From: Telopea speciosissima
Lineage: Eukaryota > Streptophyta > Magnoliopsida > Proteales > Proteaceae
Direction of reading: 5' to 3'
Assembly: GCF_018873765.1 (NCBI RefSeq)
Contig: NC_057919.1
Location: 67,636,984-67,700,983, forward strand
DNA: 64,000 bases
Below, piece after piece: positions 33,058-44,999 of this stretch; position 1 is the stretch's first letter, and each line of letters begins with the position of its first letter. The notes under the pieces are model-generated. The model searched no databases and was not told the origin of the DNA. It worked only from the letters and a program-made list of their open reading frames with translations. The translations under genes and the position numbers were made by a program.

Positions 33058-33841
33058 TGTTGCGTCAAGAAATCGTCGAGCGGTCCTGCGAGTGCCGTCA
33101 CCTGCAAGTGGACCAAAGGGGTCAATCAGAGAGAACCGGCGTGGTCCCGGCCTAGGGCTCTCCGATGCCAAAGTTAGATCTCCTGGCACAAATAGATGAA
33201 TAGTGATTATTCAGTATGAGTTTAGATGTCCTTTATGGGGTTGTGTACCTTTGCCTTTTATAGTAGCATATGGCGGTGTGGAGAGTCCCCGTTTGATTGA
33301 CGATTGTGCCGTTGAGTGGATAGAGGCCCTGGGTAACGGGGCTCTATCCTGATTGGCCATCTCCCCGCGGGAGGGAGTGTCCTGGTGGCATCAGGATCCT
33401 TGGTGGATAGATATCCGCGTGTGGTGATAACGTCCTTGGTGCTTGAATCCGTCTGGATGACGTGACCTCTAAGGGTCTAGAGTCCTGGTAGTGACATGAG
33501 TCTTAGCGATACGATCGGGGTCGTAGATGGGTGGCCCCCACCTCAGGTGCCCATGATGCTGCGCCTGGGTGAGGCCGCACCCTGGTGAGGAGGCCGCACC
33601 TGGGTGAGGCCGCGCCTAGGTGAGGCCGTGAGGAGGCCGCGCCTGGGTGAGGCCGCGCCTGGGTGAGGCTGTGAGGAGGCCGCGCCCTGGTGAGGAGGCC
33701 GCGCCCCGGATGTGTGGCCGCGCCCGAGTAGTGGCCGCCCCCGAATGGTGCTGGGACTCCGGTTCGTTCCCCTTGGCTATGGGGCGGGTGTCTATGACAC
33801 GTGGCGGTCGTTGATTGGCCCTGTGAATATTGGATGTATCA
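33058..33841 (-). repeat. 5' LTR of the Tat element
   Basis: 784 bp, TG...CA, the partner of 22422-23191. It would hold the promoter for the minus-strand gag-pol transcript. It differs from the other LTR in the copy number of the GAGGCCGCGCC words (about 33560-33725) and by scattered substitutions, so the insertion is not brand new. Confidence 0.93.
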
Positions 33842-34481
33842 TACACTATACTCTTGAATCTTGACTCTATACTTCTACAATCTACTGCTCCATTGCCAAC
33901 TTGCCACCAGAAAGGTATGTCTGTCTTTTTCTAGTTTTCTATTTTTTTAAGGCTATGATTTTCATTCTCAATACTTCTGAAATTCAGATTTGAGAGTCTC
34001 TAAACTCCAAACCAGTAAAGCCGTGCTGTTCTACTTCTGTTTTTTTTTTTTGGTGAATATTCTCCTTGTGTTCATGTGTTTGTGAGATGCAAATATCACT
34101 GGTGCAAGTGTGCAACACAGTTCTTCTCTCAATCATATTATTTTCTTCTTCTTCTTCTTCTAAATATGCACGAGGTTTGGTTTGAAAGCTATAAGTTATT
34201 TAGTAAATCAGGAATGTTATTTATAATCGGCAACCGTGTAAAACCGCATAATAATCATGGAATCGAAACCATGTAAAACCGCGTAATAACCATTTAACCA
34301 AAACCATTTTAAAACTGTATAACCGAAACCGTTTACTAAATGGTTACGGTTTTGGATATGCGACCGTTTAGTTAAATGGTCTGATTACGATTTCTATCTT
34401 CAAGCACTCAAAACTGAACTGGACTGAACCGTTTAACCGAAGCCGCACCGTTTAACACCCTTACTTGGAAATAACAAATTT

Positions 34482-34718
34482 GCTTTCCTCTATTGATGGC
34501 AATGCCGATGGTGAGGACTAAAGTCAATTGGGATTTGAGATGGGTGTTGATGGCTATGCCAAAGATGGTCCCTTAGATCAATGTCTTTTTTGTATTGTAT
34601 TTGGTCTAGGTATGCCTAAACACTATCTTTGAACATTTTTTTTTCATATTAAAATATCTTTTGCTGAAATTTAGAAAAAAAAAAGGGAAGATTTTTAGTA
34701 GATTGATCCAATCCAGAC
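34482..34718. other. Short intergenic stretch
   Basis: No gene or repeat recognised between the nested block and the next TIR element. Confidence 0.3.
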
Positions 34719-35452
34719 CTTAGTTAGTAAGTTCGGGAACGGCAATTGAACGGGAACGGATACGTACGGCAGTTAAACGGATTAGACGGTAATAATACTT
34801 TTCAAAAATCCGGCTTCATAAAATGCATACGGTAATAATACGGTACGCGTTTAATACGGATATAATACGGCATAGACGGCAATAATACTTTAAAAAAAAC
34901 GGACATATATTCATTATATAACATGCATTCACCACCTAATAAACAAAATAATATCATGATTTTATTAACTAAAATAAACACAATAATATAATATGCTATA
35001 TAACATCTCTAAGATTATCATTTAACATACCAAAATATCAATAATCTACAAGAAATGAATGTAGATTGTCTGAAAATGACATGAGCAAGTTGAAAGACCA
35101 GAGAAACAAGAGGAGAGTACAAGACTTAAGTGCCGCTTTGTTGAACGGAGATGGCGAGGATGATTGGAGATGGAGGGCGGCTACTTTTGCCTGCTACGGT
35201 TGGATGTTCAACGCAAATCGAAAGGGACGAAAGGGAAAGTGAAATCGTTTCCCTAAATTCTAATCTTTTGGATAATTTTTTTTTTATAAAAAAAATGTAT
35301 AATACGTGTATTATTCGAGTATAATACGTGCTTGCTTAAAAAACGCGTTTTTTTTATAAAAATACGGGAAAATACGGGGACGGGAGTATTATACGTTTAA
35401 AAATACGAGAACGCGTATAATACGCGTATGATACGCGACTTTACTAACTAAG
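34719..35452. mobile_element. TIR element, MULE-like, 734 bp
   Basis: The left end CTTAGTTAGTAAGTTCG is matched by the reverse complement of the right end, CTTAGTTAGTAAAGTCG. Flanks CAATCCAGAC (34709-34718) and AATTCCAGAC (35453-35462) agree at 8 of 10 positions, fitting a 9-10 bp duplication. Sub-terminal regions are rich in TACGG/CCGTA and TAATACG words. The centre (about 35090-35230) is less AT-rich and holds a short open stretch with Lys/Arg-rich composition, source unknown. Confidence 0.65.
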
Positions 35453-35462
35453 AATTCCAGAC

Positions 35463-36075
35463 TGATAGTGGTAGTAATTCAATTCAACAATTCCACTGAT
35501 GCCGCACAAAATGAAGTCCAAGCCCAAGCCTAAACCTTTTGCACTTTTGAAGTTTGTCCTCCGGAGACTTGGGGGGGGCCGGCCCAATGCCTTCAATAAT
35601 GCAACTCATTACTTTTGTCTCTATCAACCTTTACGTATCCACTTCCAAGGTTCCAAAAACAGATCTCCTCAAAGGATTTTTACCTTTAAAATTAAAATAA
35701 AATAAAATAAAATAAAATAAAAAGAAGAGAAACTACCAGTGTGAATTGCATACCGAATGTTTACCGAAAAAATGAATTGCATACCTAATCGATTAGATCA
35801 GTTTGGTTTTATTGCTTGACGTACTTTGACTCAGTCTCTTTCTATCCATGAATTTCTTCTCAAGTGAAATCTTTTCATACTTAATTGTTGTCTTTATTAA
35901 AATTTCAAGAGAATATCGAACATCTTTTATTTTCCCATCCGTTTTTTAAGATACATTTGATATTGGTCTCATCAAAGAAATATTATTTCTTTTTAGGGAG
36001 AATGGAGGTAGATTTTAAAAAACTTTCTTGGTAAATCCTTCTTAGATCATTGGTAAGCTTTCTTTTAGCACTATG
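35463..36075. other. Intergenic, nothing recognised
   Basis: Contains an (AAAAT)n run at about 35692-35722. No coding region is supported. CTATG at 36071-36075 is the left target-site copy of the solo LTR that follows. Confidence 0.4.
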
Positions 36076-38522
36076 TGTTGAATACACAGTGCAGATGGCA
36101 GTGACTGTGTGTTGATTGTCATTATTGTCAACACAGTGCATGTGTGTTGTTGTGATCAACACAATGCATCTTGGTGCAGTTATAACGCTCAGGCCAGTCA
36201 AGCAGCATTCTAGTTGAGTAGACATGCTTATGGCAGTGCAGGCAGTGACTGGATTGTGTCCTCACCATCCCCTGTAGTTCTTACAGTGTTCACTATGGCA
36301 ATGATATCATTACAGGGGTATGACAGTGTATACAGAGGTCTCATAGTGTTTGGGAGTCATCCAGGGGCATTTTGGTCATTTGACAGTATCATGGCATATT
36401 GACAATGATACTGGAGCATCCGAGGATTATGTGGCAGCATGAGATTGTTCATTGCAGTGTTTGGATGCCCTATACAGCCTTGGGTGAAGGCTAGGTGCAT
36501 TAAGAATATTGATTTTATAGGTTTTCGCACTAGCAGTGTGTTCATCGGTATTTTTGGAGGATATATTTATAGAACTGAGTGGAGTATTCTACATAAATAT
36601 TTTAGTTCGTCGAGTCCTCTTTCCATCGGTTCAAACGGTTCGTCAATCCGACGCCAAATGAAGGAGTTATGATTTTTTCCATTTGGATGCGCAAATTAGA
36701 AGCAAATCTGAAAAGTTGAATTTCAAATTTTGCTCTCGGCCAACAGCTTAGGATCACTTTTTGGTCTCAGGGGTTTAAATATAAATAAATTTAATTAATG
36801 TCTATGATGACATAAATAAGTGAGGTTAGAGGGGTTCTTTTTGAAATTATCAAAGTTAAAGGGATTTTCAAAAAAAAGGAAATCATTACTCTCCCACGTG
36901 AATGTTGTGAATGTTGTGAATGGATGAGTTAAAAAGCTTTTCAAAAAGTCTTTGATTCCATTTAAAAGCTTTTGATTGGTTCTTCAAAAAGCACTTTGGA
37001 AACTGTGTCATTCTCTCTCTACCTTAAGAGAAGTACTTTAATCAATACTTGATTGAAGATTCTTTTTATGTAAATTCCATTGACCCATCTAAAAAGGGCT
37101 ATTTAGTCTTTTACTTGATCTTTTGTAGAAAGAAGAGATAAATGGTTCTTCTTCTTCTCCAAGTGAAAAAGAAGCTACAGAATCGTGGAGAGAACTATAG
37201 AAGAAATAGGGAGAAGAAAAAGGCGAGGAAAAGAGAAGGAAGGAAGAAGAAAAAAGGGGTTGCAGCCCTAAGCCCCAAGAGGTGTTGTATGCATCTATAA
37301 TTTGAGTCTCCTCCTCTATCTCATGTCTCCAGCCCTTCTTTGATGCCATTGATATTCTGAAATCATAGAACCAGAACTTCTTTAGGTGGTTGTAGCCAAG
37401 AAGGAAGAGGGAAAAGAGAAAAGGAAGAAGAAAGAAGAAGGAAGGAAGAAAGAAAAAGAAAAGGAAAGGAAAAGAAGAGAAAAGAAAAGAAAGGGAAGGA
37501 AATAGAAGGAAAAGAAAGAAAAGGAAGAAGACAGTGGTTTCCCACACTACCAGGAATCATTCCAGGACTCCAGTGACAGAGCACACTTGAAGATTTCAGT
37601 TCTCCATCAAATTGGGAGTAATTGAAGATTCCAGTGAGCCACCAGAGTTGCCAGACTCCATCACCGGATATCAGTGATCAGAGACAGTGCATGGTTGTGA
37701 GATTTTCTACACTTTATTGCCTGTTGTGTTTGATATACTGTATTTTCATTGCATATGCTAACTAGATTATATTGTCATAGACCTATGCTATGTGGATTTC
37801 ATTGTAGAGCATTTGTATAAGCCCAATTGTTTTTATTGAGTTGTCCAGTTGCATCTGGACACAGTGTTGGTTACCAGTGGGTGCTGGAGAAACCATTGGG
37901 GGTAAAACCCTTATCTCTATATTTAGGGATAGAAGCAGGTCAGATGTCCTGAGTCATAGGTGTGACTAAAACATCATCTGCCGTGGGTGCGGCCTCTCAG
38001 TTTTATGCTAAGAAAATTAGTGATGAGTAGATGCTGAGGTCCAAGTGGCCATTACTCCGTGCACGTAGGCAATTTGTCGAAGCACGTATTTCTCTGTGTT
38101 GTGGATGCTTGCTTGCCTTGGTTAGAAGTGCATTTCTGCAGGATGGGTGTACACACCTGGTAGAGCCTTTGAGTCTGGCTGGGGTGTGTATACGACTTTG
38201 TGGTTTGTATTCAGATCCTCCAGTTGTGATTGAGTTAGTGTGCTTGAGTGATGGATCTCCAACAGTTGACATAGCAGCTCTTGGCAGCACTTTGTTTAGT
38301 AGCTCTTGGCAGCAGTATCAGTGATTGTGGTTGTATGTGACTGTGTCAGGATTGCTAGTTAGAGTGTGGTTGCGTACCTGTTTGCCTTTTGAGAAGGCTG
38401 TGTGGGTGGTTGTGGTGAGTGTTAAAGATCTCAACAGGTGAATTGGGAGTGAACCTGTTGGAGGGAAAGATTTTTATAGTTCACTGATTCACCCCCCTCT
38501 CAGTGACCATCACTGTTCAACA
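36076..38522. mobile_element. Solo LTR, 2447 bp
   Basis: The block starts TGTTGAA, ends TTCAACA (7-bp inverted termini), and is flanked by a perfect 5-bp duplication CTATG (36071-36075 and 38523-38527). It contains a polypurine-rich stretch (37190-37540), a splice- or leader-like region after 37560, and a tail with CTGATTCACCCCCCTCTCAG. No gag, pol or second LTR is present. It resembles 18493-21982, so at least two members of this long-LTR family are in the window. The long open frame antisense to the purine tract is low-complexity and not a gene. Confidence 0.75.
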
Positions 38523-38527
38523 CTATG

Positions 38528-39284
38528 ATTCATCATATTTGATTGAAAATGAATAACAAATGATGAACCTCCATGTCGCATACCATAGAATAGATCGGAA
38601 AAACTATTTCTTTTGAGATAAAAAAATAGGCTTCTTTCTATTCATTCTGCAAGCCTAGACACAAAGAAATAGGCATCTTACTATTAGCTGGAAGTTGGGA
38701 TCGTTCTCTTATTTCTCCCTCAACTCCGGTTATTTGATGTAACTTAAGTTTTTCCTTCCCTTAGCTTTTAATGTATCATCCTTGGGTTATTATTAGCGTA
38801 ACAAGGGTGGGATGCTTTTCCAAATGTAACAAAAAGGTGAAAAAACTGATAAATAATAAAGAACAAAACATTTAAGTATCAATTGGATAGAACAATTTGG
38901 ACATTTCATTTTCTTCATTAAAAACTAATACTTATATTGTAAAATGATATATTAAATGGCATTTCTGTCCTTTAATAACAAACACTAGATGATTGACACA
39001 TTTCGTACTTCCATCCAACAGTCATTTTTTAAGTGAAATTTTTTTTCACTTTTCCCTAACATCCACTCTCTCTCTCTCTCCTCTTTCCCTCTCTCTCAAC
39101 TCATCCCACTCTCAAGCTAAATCCGATTAAATAATCTCAATCTATATCTGTTAAAATCTCAATCTAAATCCGATTAAATAATCTCAATCTAAATCCATTA
39201 AATAAATAATCTTTCTCTCTCTTTCTCTTTCTCGTGTCATTCTTATCTCATATAAATTGAAGCCAAAGTGAGAAAAAAACCATG
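38528..39284. other. Intergenic, nothing recognised
   Basis: AT-rich, with CT-rich runs at about 39064-39100 and two copies of AATCTCAATCTAAATCC near 39160-39195. No gene. Confidence 0.35.
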
Positions 39285-39445
39285 GTTCAAAGTATCGTAC
39301 TGGTTTTGCACTTTGCCGATACAATATCCCGATATCGTACCAGTGACACGATATGGACAAGGAGTAAACCTATCAAAAAATCTATTTTTAAAGGAAGATC
39401 AAGGGCAAATTTGTCCAATATGGCCGATCCTTGTACATACCGATC
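39285..39445. repeat. Dispersed repeat family (GGTATCGG type), copy 2
   Basis: Shares CCGATACAATATC and a central AAAAATCTATTTTTAAAGGA segment with 12880-13145. Directly abuts the tandem array that follows. Confidence 0.4.
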
Positions 39446-39473
39446 AAATACCATATTAATTTCCAAGTTAACC

Positions 39474-41131
39474 AATACCGAACCGAACCGTTCCGTTTGA
39501 TAAATGAACCAGTTATGGTTTCAACATTGAGTCCATTTAATTAAACTATTTAAATCGAACCAGACCGTTTAACACTCTTGTACACATATGAATGTGCCAA
39601 AATCAAACAAAACCTGTTTAAACCGAAGCCACGAAACTGTTTAATAAATGGTTCGATTATTGTTTCAACATTGAGACCGTTTAATTAAACGATTTAAATT
39701 GAACCGGACCGTTTAACACTCTTAGATGTACATAAATGTGTCGAAATCAAACAAAAACCATTTACCGAAATCAAATCGAACCATTAAAAATGAAACCGTG
39801 AAAACATTTAATAAACGGTTCAATTATGGTTTCAAAATTGAGACCATTTAATGAAACAATTTGGACCATTTAACACTCTTAGATGTACATAATGTGTCAA
39901 AATCAAACAAAAACCGTTTACCGAAACCAAACCGAACCATTAAAATTGAAACCGTGAAAACATTTAATAAACGGTTCGATTATGGTTTCAAAATTGAGAC
40001 CATTTAATTAAACGACTTAAATCGAACCGGACCGTTTAACACTCTTAGATATACATAATGTGTCGAAATCAAACAAAAACCGTTTATCGAAACCAAACCG
40101 AACCATTAATATCGAAACCATGAAAACATTTAATAAATGGTTCGATTATTGTTTCAACATTGAGACCGTTTAATTAAATGGTTTAAATTGAACCGGACTG
40201 TTTAACACTCTTAGATGTACATAAATGTGTAAAAATCAAACAAAAACTGTTTACCGAAACCAAACCGGACCATTAAAATCGAAACTGTGAAAACATTTAA
40301 TAAACGGTTCGATTATTGTTTCAACATTGAGGCCATTTAATTAAATGGTTTAAACTGAAACGAACTGTTTAACACTCTTAGATGTACATAAATGTGTCAA
40401 AAAATCAAACAAAAACCGTTTACCGAAACCAAACTAAACCATTAAAATCGAAGCCGTGAAAATATTTAATAAATGGTTCGATACGGGTTCAAAATTGAGA
40501 CTGTTTAATTAAACGATTTAAATCGAACCGGATTGTTTAACACTCTTAGATGTACATAATTGTGTCGAAATCAAACAAAAACCGTTTACCGAAACCAAAC
40601 CGAGCCATTAAAATCTAAACCGTGAATACATTTAATAAAAGGTTCGATTATGGTTTCAAAATTGAGACCATTTAATTAAACGACTTAAATCGAACCGGAC
40701 CGTTTAACACTCTTAGATGTACATAATGCGTCGAAATCAAACAAAAATCGTTTACCGAAACCAAACCGAACCATTAAAATCAAAACCGTGAAAACATTTA
40801 ATAAACGGTTTGATTATTGTTTCAACATTGGGACCGTTTAATTAAATGGTTTAAACTGAACCGGACTGTTTAACACTCTAAGATGTACATAAATGTGTCG
40901 AAATCAAACAAAAACTGTTTACTGAAACCAAATCGAACCATTAAAATCGAAGCCGTGAAAACATTTAATAAACGGTTAGATTATGGATTCAAAATTGAGA
41001 CCGTTTAATTAAACGATTTAAATCGAATTGGATTGTTTAACACTCTTAGATGTACATAAATGTGTCGAAATCAAACAAAAACCGTTTACCGAAACCAGAT
41101 CGAACCATTAAAAATGAAACCGTGAAAACAT
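39474..41131. repeat. 167-bp tandem array built from hAT-like MITE monomers, about 10 units
   Basis: GTTTAACACT recurs at 39711, 39868, 40034, 40200, 40367, 40535, 40702, 40868 and 41035, a period of 157-168 bp. Each unit begins TAAATGTGTCGAAATC and ends GTTTAACACTCTTA, the MITE termini, and successive units are joined by an 8-bp spacer, mostly GATGTACA. Both outermost units are truncated. Unit interiors hold AACCGTTTA and TAAACGGTT words facing each other. The MITE at 21307-21636 is a two-unit version of the same structure. Confidence 0.88.
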
Positions 41132-43635
41132 ACATACATCATAACTAGGAATAGGGTTTACTTGAAAGAAAACACAGCTGAAAATCCTATAGACCTATAC
41201 CCTATACCCTTATAACCCCAGAGTATAAGGGTTATCGATCTGAAAATTCGACCTTGATGGGTCCATTTGATTAGAGTGTAGGGTTTTACCACGTGTCATG
41301 AGTGATGATGTGCCAACTAGGAGTTGGGGTAGCAGAAGGGTGGGTTGGGATTACAGGGTAGGGTAGGGCAGGGTTGCAGGAGATGAGATGGTGGTGGTTG
41401 GGGTCAAGGTCGGAAGCAGAAATGGAGGTGAAGGTGGGGTTACGGGTGGGAATGGGGTTTCAACCCTTTCATAAAAAATTTAGTTAAAATTCTTGGGTTT
41501 CTTCTATTATCTAGTGCTACAGGAACATTTAGTCACTAAAGTCCTACTATTCTCCACCTGCAAGACCATACAGTATAGTGCAGAAGATGGTACACTCCAA
41601 AGCATCTGACCTTTCCCACTAGAAGGATATACTGTCAAGCATTTATAAGTGCTATAGGGCCAGAAGATGCTAGCAGCGAGTTCTGTAGACAAAAAATCTG
41701 AAAATGAAACACACAACCAACTTCATTTTTGTGTATGTCCAAAAGCTGCCTTTATTTTGCTGAGTTCATAGCATTTTCAGTCATTCTCCACTCACTAAGA
41801 TCATCTTTGTGAATCCGACAGAGTATTCATGAACGCATTTCTTCCAATACTTAAAAAACTGAACTCAACTCATCCTTATGCCTTTAGGGATAGAGGAAGA
41901 ACAATTCTTGCAAGAACCCTCTAAACTCTGACATCCTTCTAAATGATCAATACACAAAATGACAGCATGAGTATGGAGAAATGACATGGTATAAGTTGAA
42001 AGCTCTTAATGTAAAATGGAGAAGGGTAAAAAGGGGATTTTTCAGCTTTGTGGAGAGATGGGTGAAGAAACTTTGGGTGTGTGTGAGATGGAACATTTGA
42101 CTGCTGCAATCACTTTCTTAAGGGAATGGAAACGTTATTATTGCAAGCCAAGAATCAGTTGTGAAACTGGAACCCCCCATGGGTAAAAAATGCCATTAAT
42201 GGGATACACTCTCCTCAATTTCCGCTGTGACTATAAGTAGGATTTCTGAAAATCGATTTAGCTTTTGGAAACATGAACTAAAACTAGAACTCAATAGGAG
42301 TCCCGGTGGGTTCAAACCACTATCCACTGGGTGTAACCCCAGTTGCTCTTCCATTTTGAGCTAGAGACTCACCTACAAAGGCGGGGACTGGTGAAGGTGA
42401 TACTGAAATGGATGAAGAACAGAGGTGAAGGTTAGACTGAAATGGATGAGATCGCATCCTTGATCACCAAAGTTGCTGAATATCACATTTATAGTTCTCA
42501 GGACTTCCACATTGATAGTTTTTGTGGACCACAGCTCTTTCTCCAATGCAGCTGCAAGACAATAGTTTCCATTACCAATACAACGATTAAACTAGGAAGA
42601 AAAAAAAAAGAAAGTTAAAGGACAAAAAAAGAACATGAGAACCGTTATATTTGTTCCAATCTGGAATTCGTTCACAATTTGAAATCTTTCATGACCTACC
42701 ACTTTGGATGGCTTATGTGTTTATCTTGGAAAGCATGTGAACATTGTAGAAGATCAGTTGGCTGTATCATACTTCCAAAACATGTGGTGAAGTCATTTAA
42801 ATATGTGGTAAAGTCCATTACGAAATTTCTGCATGGATGTCATTCGAGTTTATATCTCTTAGGTCCTCACCAAGTGAACATATCATGTGGCTTGCAAGGA
42901 TATTAATGAAAACCTAGGAGCCTTACTATGCTATGTGGAAATCTCAAACTTTGGGTCAGCAGGCTTTGAACCCGCACAATCAACTCTTGAAGAAAACTAA
43001 AATGAAATCAAACCAACCCCTCCCCACCTCCAAAAAAAAAAAAAATTTTAAATGAAGAGATAAGAACAAGAAACTGTGGTACCCACAAATAATGGGCCCT
43101 AGAAAGAACCAATTATTTCAAAATTTTATATTGGGGCTTGGCAGTGTCCAATGCAAAATTTGGCTTTCCAAGACAATAACCAAGCCCTCCATAGGGGTTG
43201 TCAAGTGTCAAGCTGATCTAAAAATGTGACAGGAAGCAAATCAAAAGTTTAGACACAAGAACATCCACATTTGAATAAAAAAATTCTCTGCTGTCAATAG
43301 ACTATTAAAAACCACTGAAAGTATATCCTTTCGTAACTTATTTGAAAATATGAAGTATAATTTGTATGGGAAAATAGATATCCAATCAAGTTCATATTTC
43401 AGAATGGCCTAAACAGCAAGTATAAAAAACTTTACAAGTTAAAAGTTAAATTAGTTCCCAAGACACAACATTTAGAAATTTGGAGAAAAACGCAAAAAAA
43501 GTTTGAGTCCTAGATAGGATGGAGGTCAAGATCATCTGGAATATATGATGCCAAAATATAGAAATGAGTGAGAAGATACATAGAATAAAACAGTGAAGCA
43601 CAACAAGAAAGAGATATCATTCAATAAAACTTCAG
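41132..43635. other. Intergenic with faint exon-like remnants
   Basis: No intact gene. A minus-strand open stretch at about 42380-42555 follows a good acceptor (TTGCAG) and reads AALEKELWSTKTINVEVL and onward, and may be an exon of an unrecognised captured gene. A second minus-strand frame (41507-41716) is also open without recognisable domain. TTTAGTTAAAATTCTTGGGTTTC at 41480 is similar to CTAGTTAAAACTTCTTGG at 46187, so direct copies of one repeat may flank the gene-fragment region. Confidence 0.3.
42303..42385 (-). repeat. Possible tRNA-derived SINE or tRNA-like remnant
   Basis: On the minus strand a box-A-like TAGCTCAAAATGGAAGAGC is followed about 30 nt later by a box-B-like GGTTTGAACCC. 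Spacing fits a tRNA-derived promoter. No acceptor-stem pairing, tail or target duplication was found, so this is a weak call. Confidence 0.35.
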
Positions 43636-44125
43636 TTCCCACAAGACAGCTTAAATTCCTTGAGAGTGTTGTGCTTCACAGGCAAACGTGACTCAGAAAT
43701 GAAACCTGTGAAGTAGTTCCCAACACTGTGAAGTTCAGTTCCCACAACATCACTTACCCCCAAATAATCCTTAAGCAACTACTCAACCATAACTCTAGGG
43801 ACAGTAGTAAAAATAACCCTCCTCCCTGTTGAAGCCAAAACCTCATAAGCCTGAAGGTGTAAATTCTCATAGAAAAACTTGGGCAAGACAGCTCTTCCAA
43901 AAACAACAAAATAGGACAAGAAAGAAGCAACAAGAAGGCTCTAAAAATGCTACCACCCTCAAAGGCAACCAACATGAAATAAGGAAAGAAAGACTGAGAC
44001 CTTAATAAGGTACCATGAATGTCACAAACTAAGGTTTGAGAAGCCCTACATTCCAAATTGCATTTGGTCACACTAGAGAATGGAGAAGCTTGTTGTGATG
44101 ATTTGACAGATGGGTTTCTATAAAA
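43636..44125 (-). pseudogene. Glycerol-3-phosphate acyltransferase (sn-2 GPAT family) N-terminal fragment
   Basis: Land-plant GPATs that make cutin/suberin precursors or tapetal lipids have an N-terminal HAD-like domain. Here the minus strand reads QTLVCDIHGTLLRSQSFFPY (motif I region) and FMLVAFEGGSIFRAFLLLLS. A deletion of about 40 residues and a frameshift then lead to AVLPKFFYENLHLQAYEVLA, STGRRVIFTTVPRVMVE, an in-frame TAG and DYLGVSDVVGTELHSVGNYF and SESRLPVKHNTLKEF before TGA. This order matches GPAT1-like proteins. The acyltransferase domain (HxxxxD) is absent. It is a dead fragment of one or two exons; the GPAT1/2/3 choice is uncertain. Confidence 0.82.
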
Positions 44126-44999
44126 AAACCCATAATACTTTCTGATCTTAGTGGCTGCTAGTTAACATGGAGTGGCCAAGAACTAGTATAAAAGCCAATC
44201 TACAAGCTTGAGAAGAACCAAGTGAAAGACCATGGTTTTTAGTCTAGAAGAACTGGTATAACATTTTTTGCATGTTAGGAAAACAAATGGATAGCAGAGT
44301 TTGAATATGATAATCTAAGGTTGAAGGTGGTATTGACCTCTTGGCACCAATATAATATGAGAATGGGCTAAACCAAGGGCAGGGCTGGGTTGAATTGGGA
44401 TTTCATGAAGGACTTGCAGGTTAGATATGCTTTCTTGTGGATGTGGGCTGAGAGAACATGCTCAGGTTTCCATTGTTTGCTTTAAGGCTAGACTTTAAAA
44501 AGAAGGGAGCTGTTGAAGTGAGTTGCAAATGTTAATGGAGTTTTGGGGCTATTTGAGATTTTGGGTTTCTAATTTTTGGAGCAAAACCTAATCACAGTAC
44601 TGTAGGAACAAATGGGCTCAAGAAAAGTGATTGGTGTTTAAAGTATAAATAACAGATGGGGTCAAGAAAAGTGATTGGTGTTTAATCTATTAATACAATT
44701 CGTGGGGTTTGCCTCACTTTTTAGAAACCTAACCTACCATTTATGATCAACAACCTAGTAATAGTCTCTGGGATCTTGTTGTTGAACATTAACTTTGAGG
44801 AGAATTGAGAATCCCCACCTACTTTCTTCTTGAAAGTCTAAATTAATTTGGTTTGAAGCCCAAAGACCCATTTTTTGGAGGATTTGAATCCACCATGAAC
44901 CTTTTGCTTTGATGAATCCTTCTTCCACCATATCCAAATTGGAGATATATATATATATATATGAGGTCTGTCCACAGGTGCTCATAAGAGGTCTGTCCA
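44126..44999. other. Gap between gene fragments
   Basis: AT-rich with a TA microsatellite at 44946-44961. The block GTGATTGGTGTTTAA occurs at about 44627 and 44670 inside a short tandem duplication. No coding region. Confidence 0.35.

Larger units (their letters stand above)
22422..33841 (-). mobile_element. Ty3/gypsy LTR retrotransposon, Tat (Retand-like) lineage, 11.4 kb
   Basis: Two LTRs (TGTTGCGTC...GATGTATCA) bound the element, and TACAC is duplicated perfectly outside (22417-22421 and 33842-33846). Coding order on the minus strand is gag, protease, reverse transcriptase, RNase H, a second RNase H, integrase. This is the Ty3/gypsy order, and the dual RNase H plus an antisense ORF between integrase and the 3' LTR mark the Tat lineage. 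Several frameshifts and stops in gag and around the integrase N-terminus make it non-autonomous. An 18-unit 33-bp tandem repeat lies between integrase and the antisense ORF. It sits inside the hAT-like element 21983-34463. Confidence 0.93.
21983..34463. mobile_element. hAT-like non-autonomous element (about 1.06 kb), split by an LTR retrotransposon
   Basis: The left end TAAGGGTGTCAAAAC and the right end GTTTAACACCCTTA are inverted repeats. CTTGGAAA is duplicated exactly outside them (21975-21982 and 34464-34471), an 8-bp hAT-type TSD that is only visible once the 11.4-kb retrotransposon at 22422-33841 is removed. Both ends carry the AAACGGTT/AACCGTTT words of the MITE family at 21307, 39474-41131 and 49482. 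The interior (22200-22421 and 33847-34200) differs from the MITEs and may hold captured sequence. No transposase is present. Confidence 0.72.
18493..34476. mobile_element. Long LTR-like repeat (about 3.5 kb), split by later insertions
   Basis: The segment 18493-21982 plus a few bases at 34472-34476 resembles the solo LTR at 36076-38522. Shared landmarks in the same order are GATGAAGGAGTTATG or ATGAAGGAGTTATG, GTATAAGCCCA, GTTGCATCTGGA-like, GAAGCAGGT, GGATGGGTGTACACACC and a final CTGATTCACCCC. Proposed ends are TGTT at 18493 and AACA at 34476, with near-matching 5-bp flanks AATTG and AATTT (4 of 5). It is interrupted by hAT-like elements at 21307-21636 and 21983-34463. It has no coding content. 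The exact start is less certain than the homology. Confidence 0.5.

Noticed and set aside
37089..37547. 152-codon minus-strand ORF rich in Phe, Leu and Ser
   Set aside because: It is the translation of a GA-rich purine tract inside the solo LTR; low complexity, no domain.
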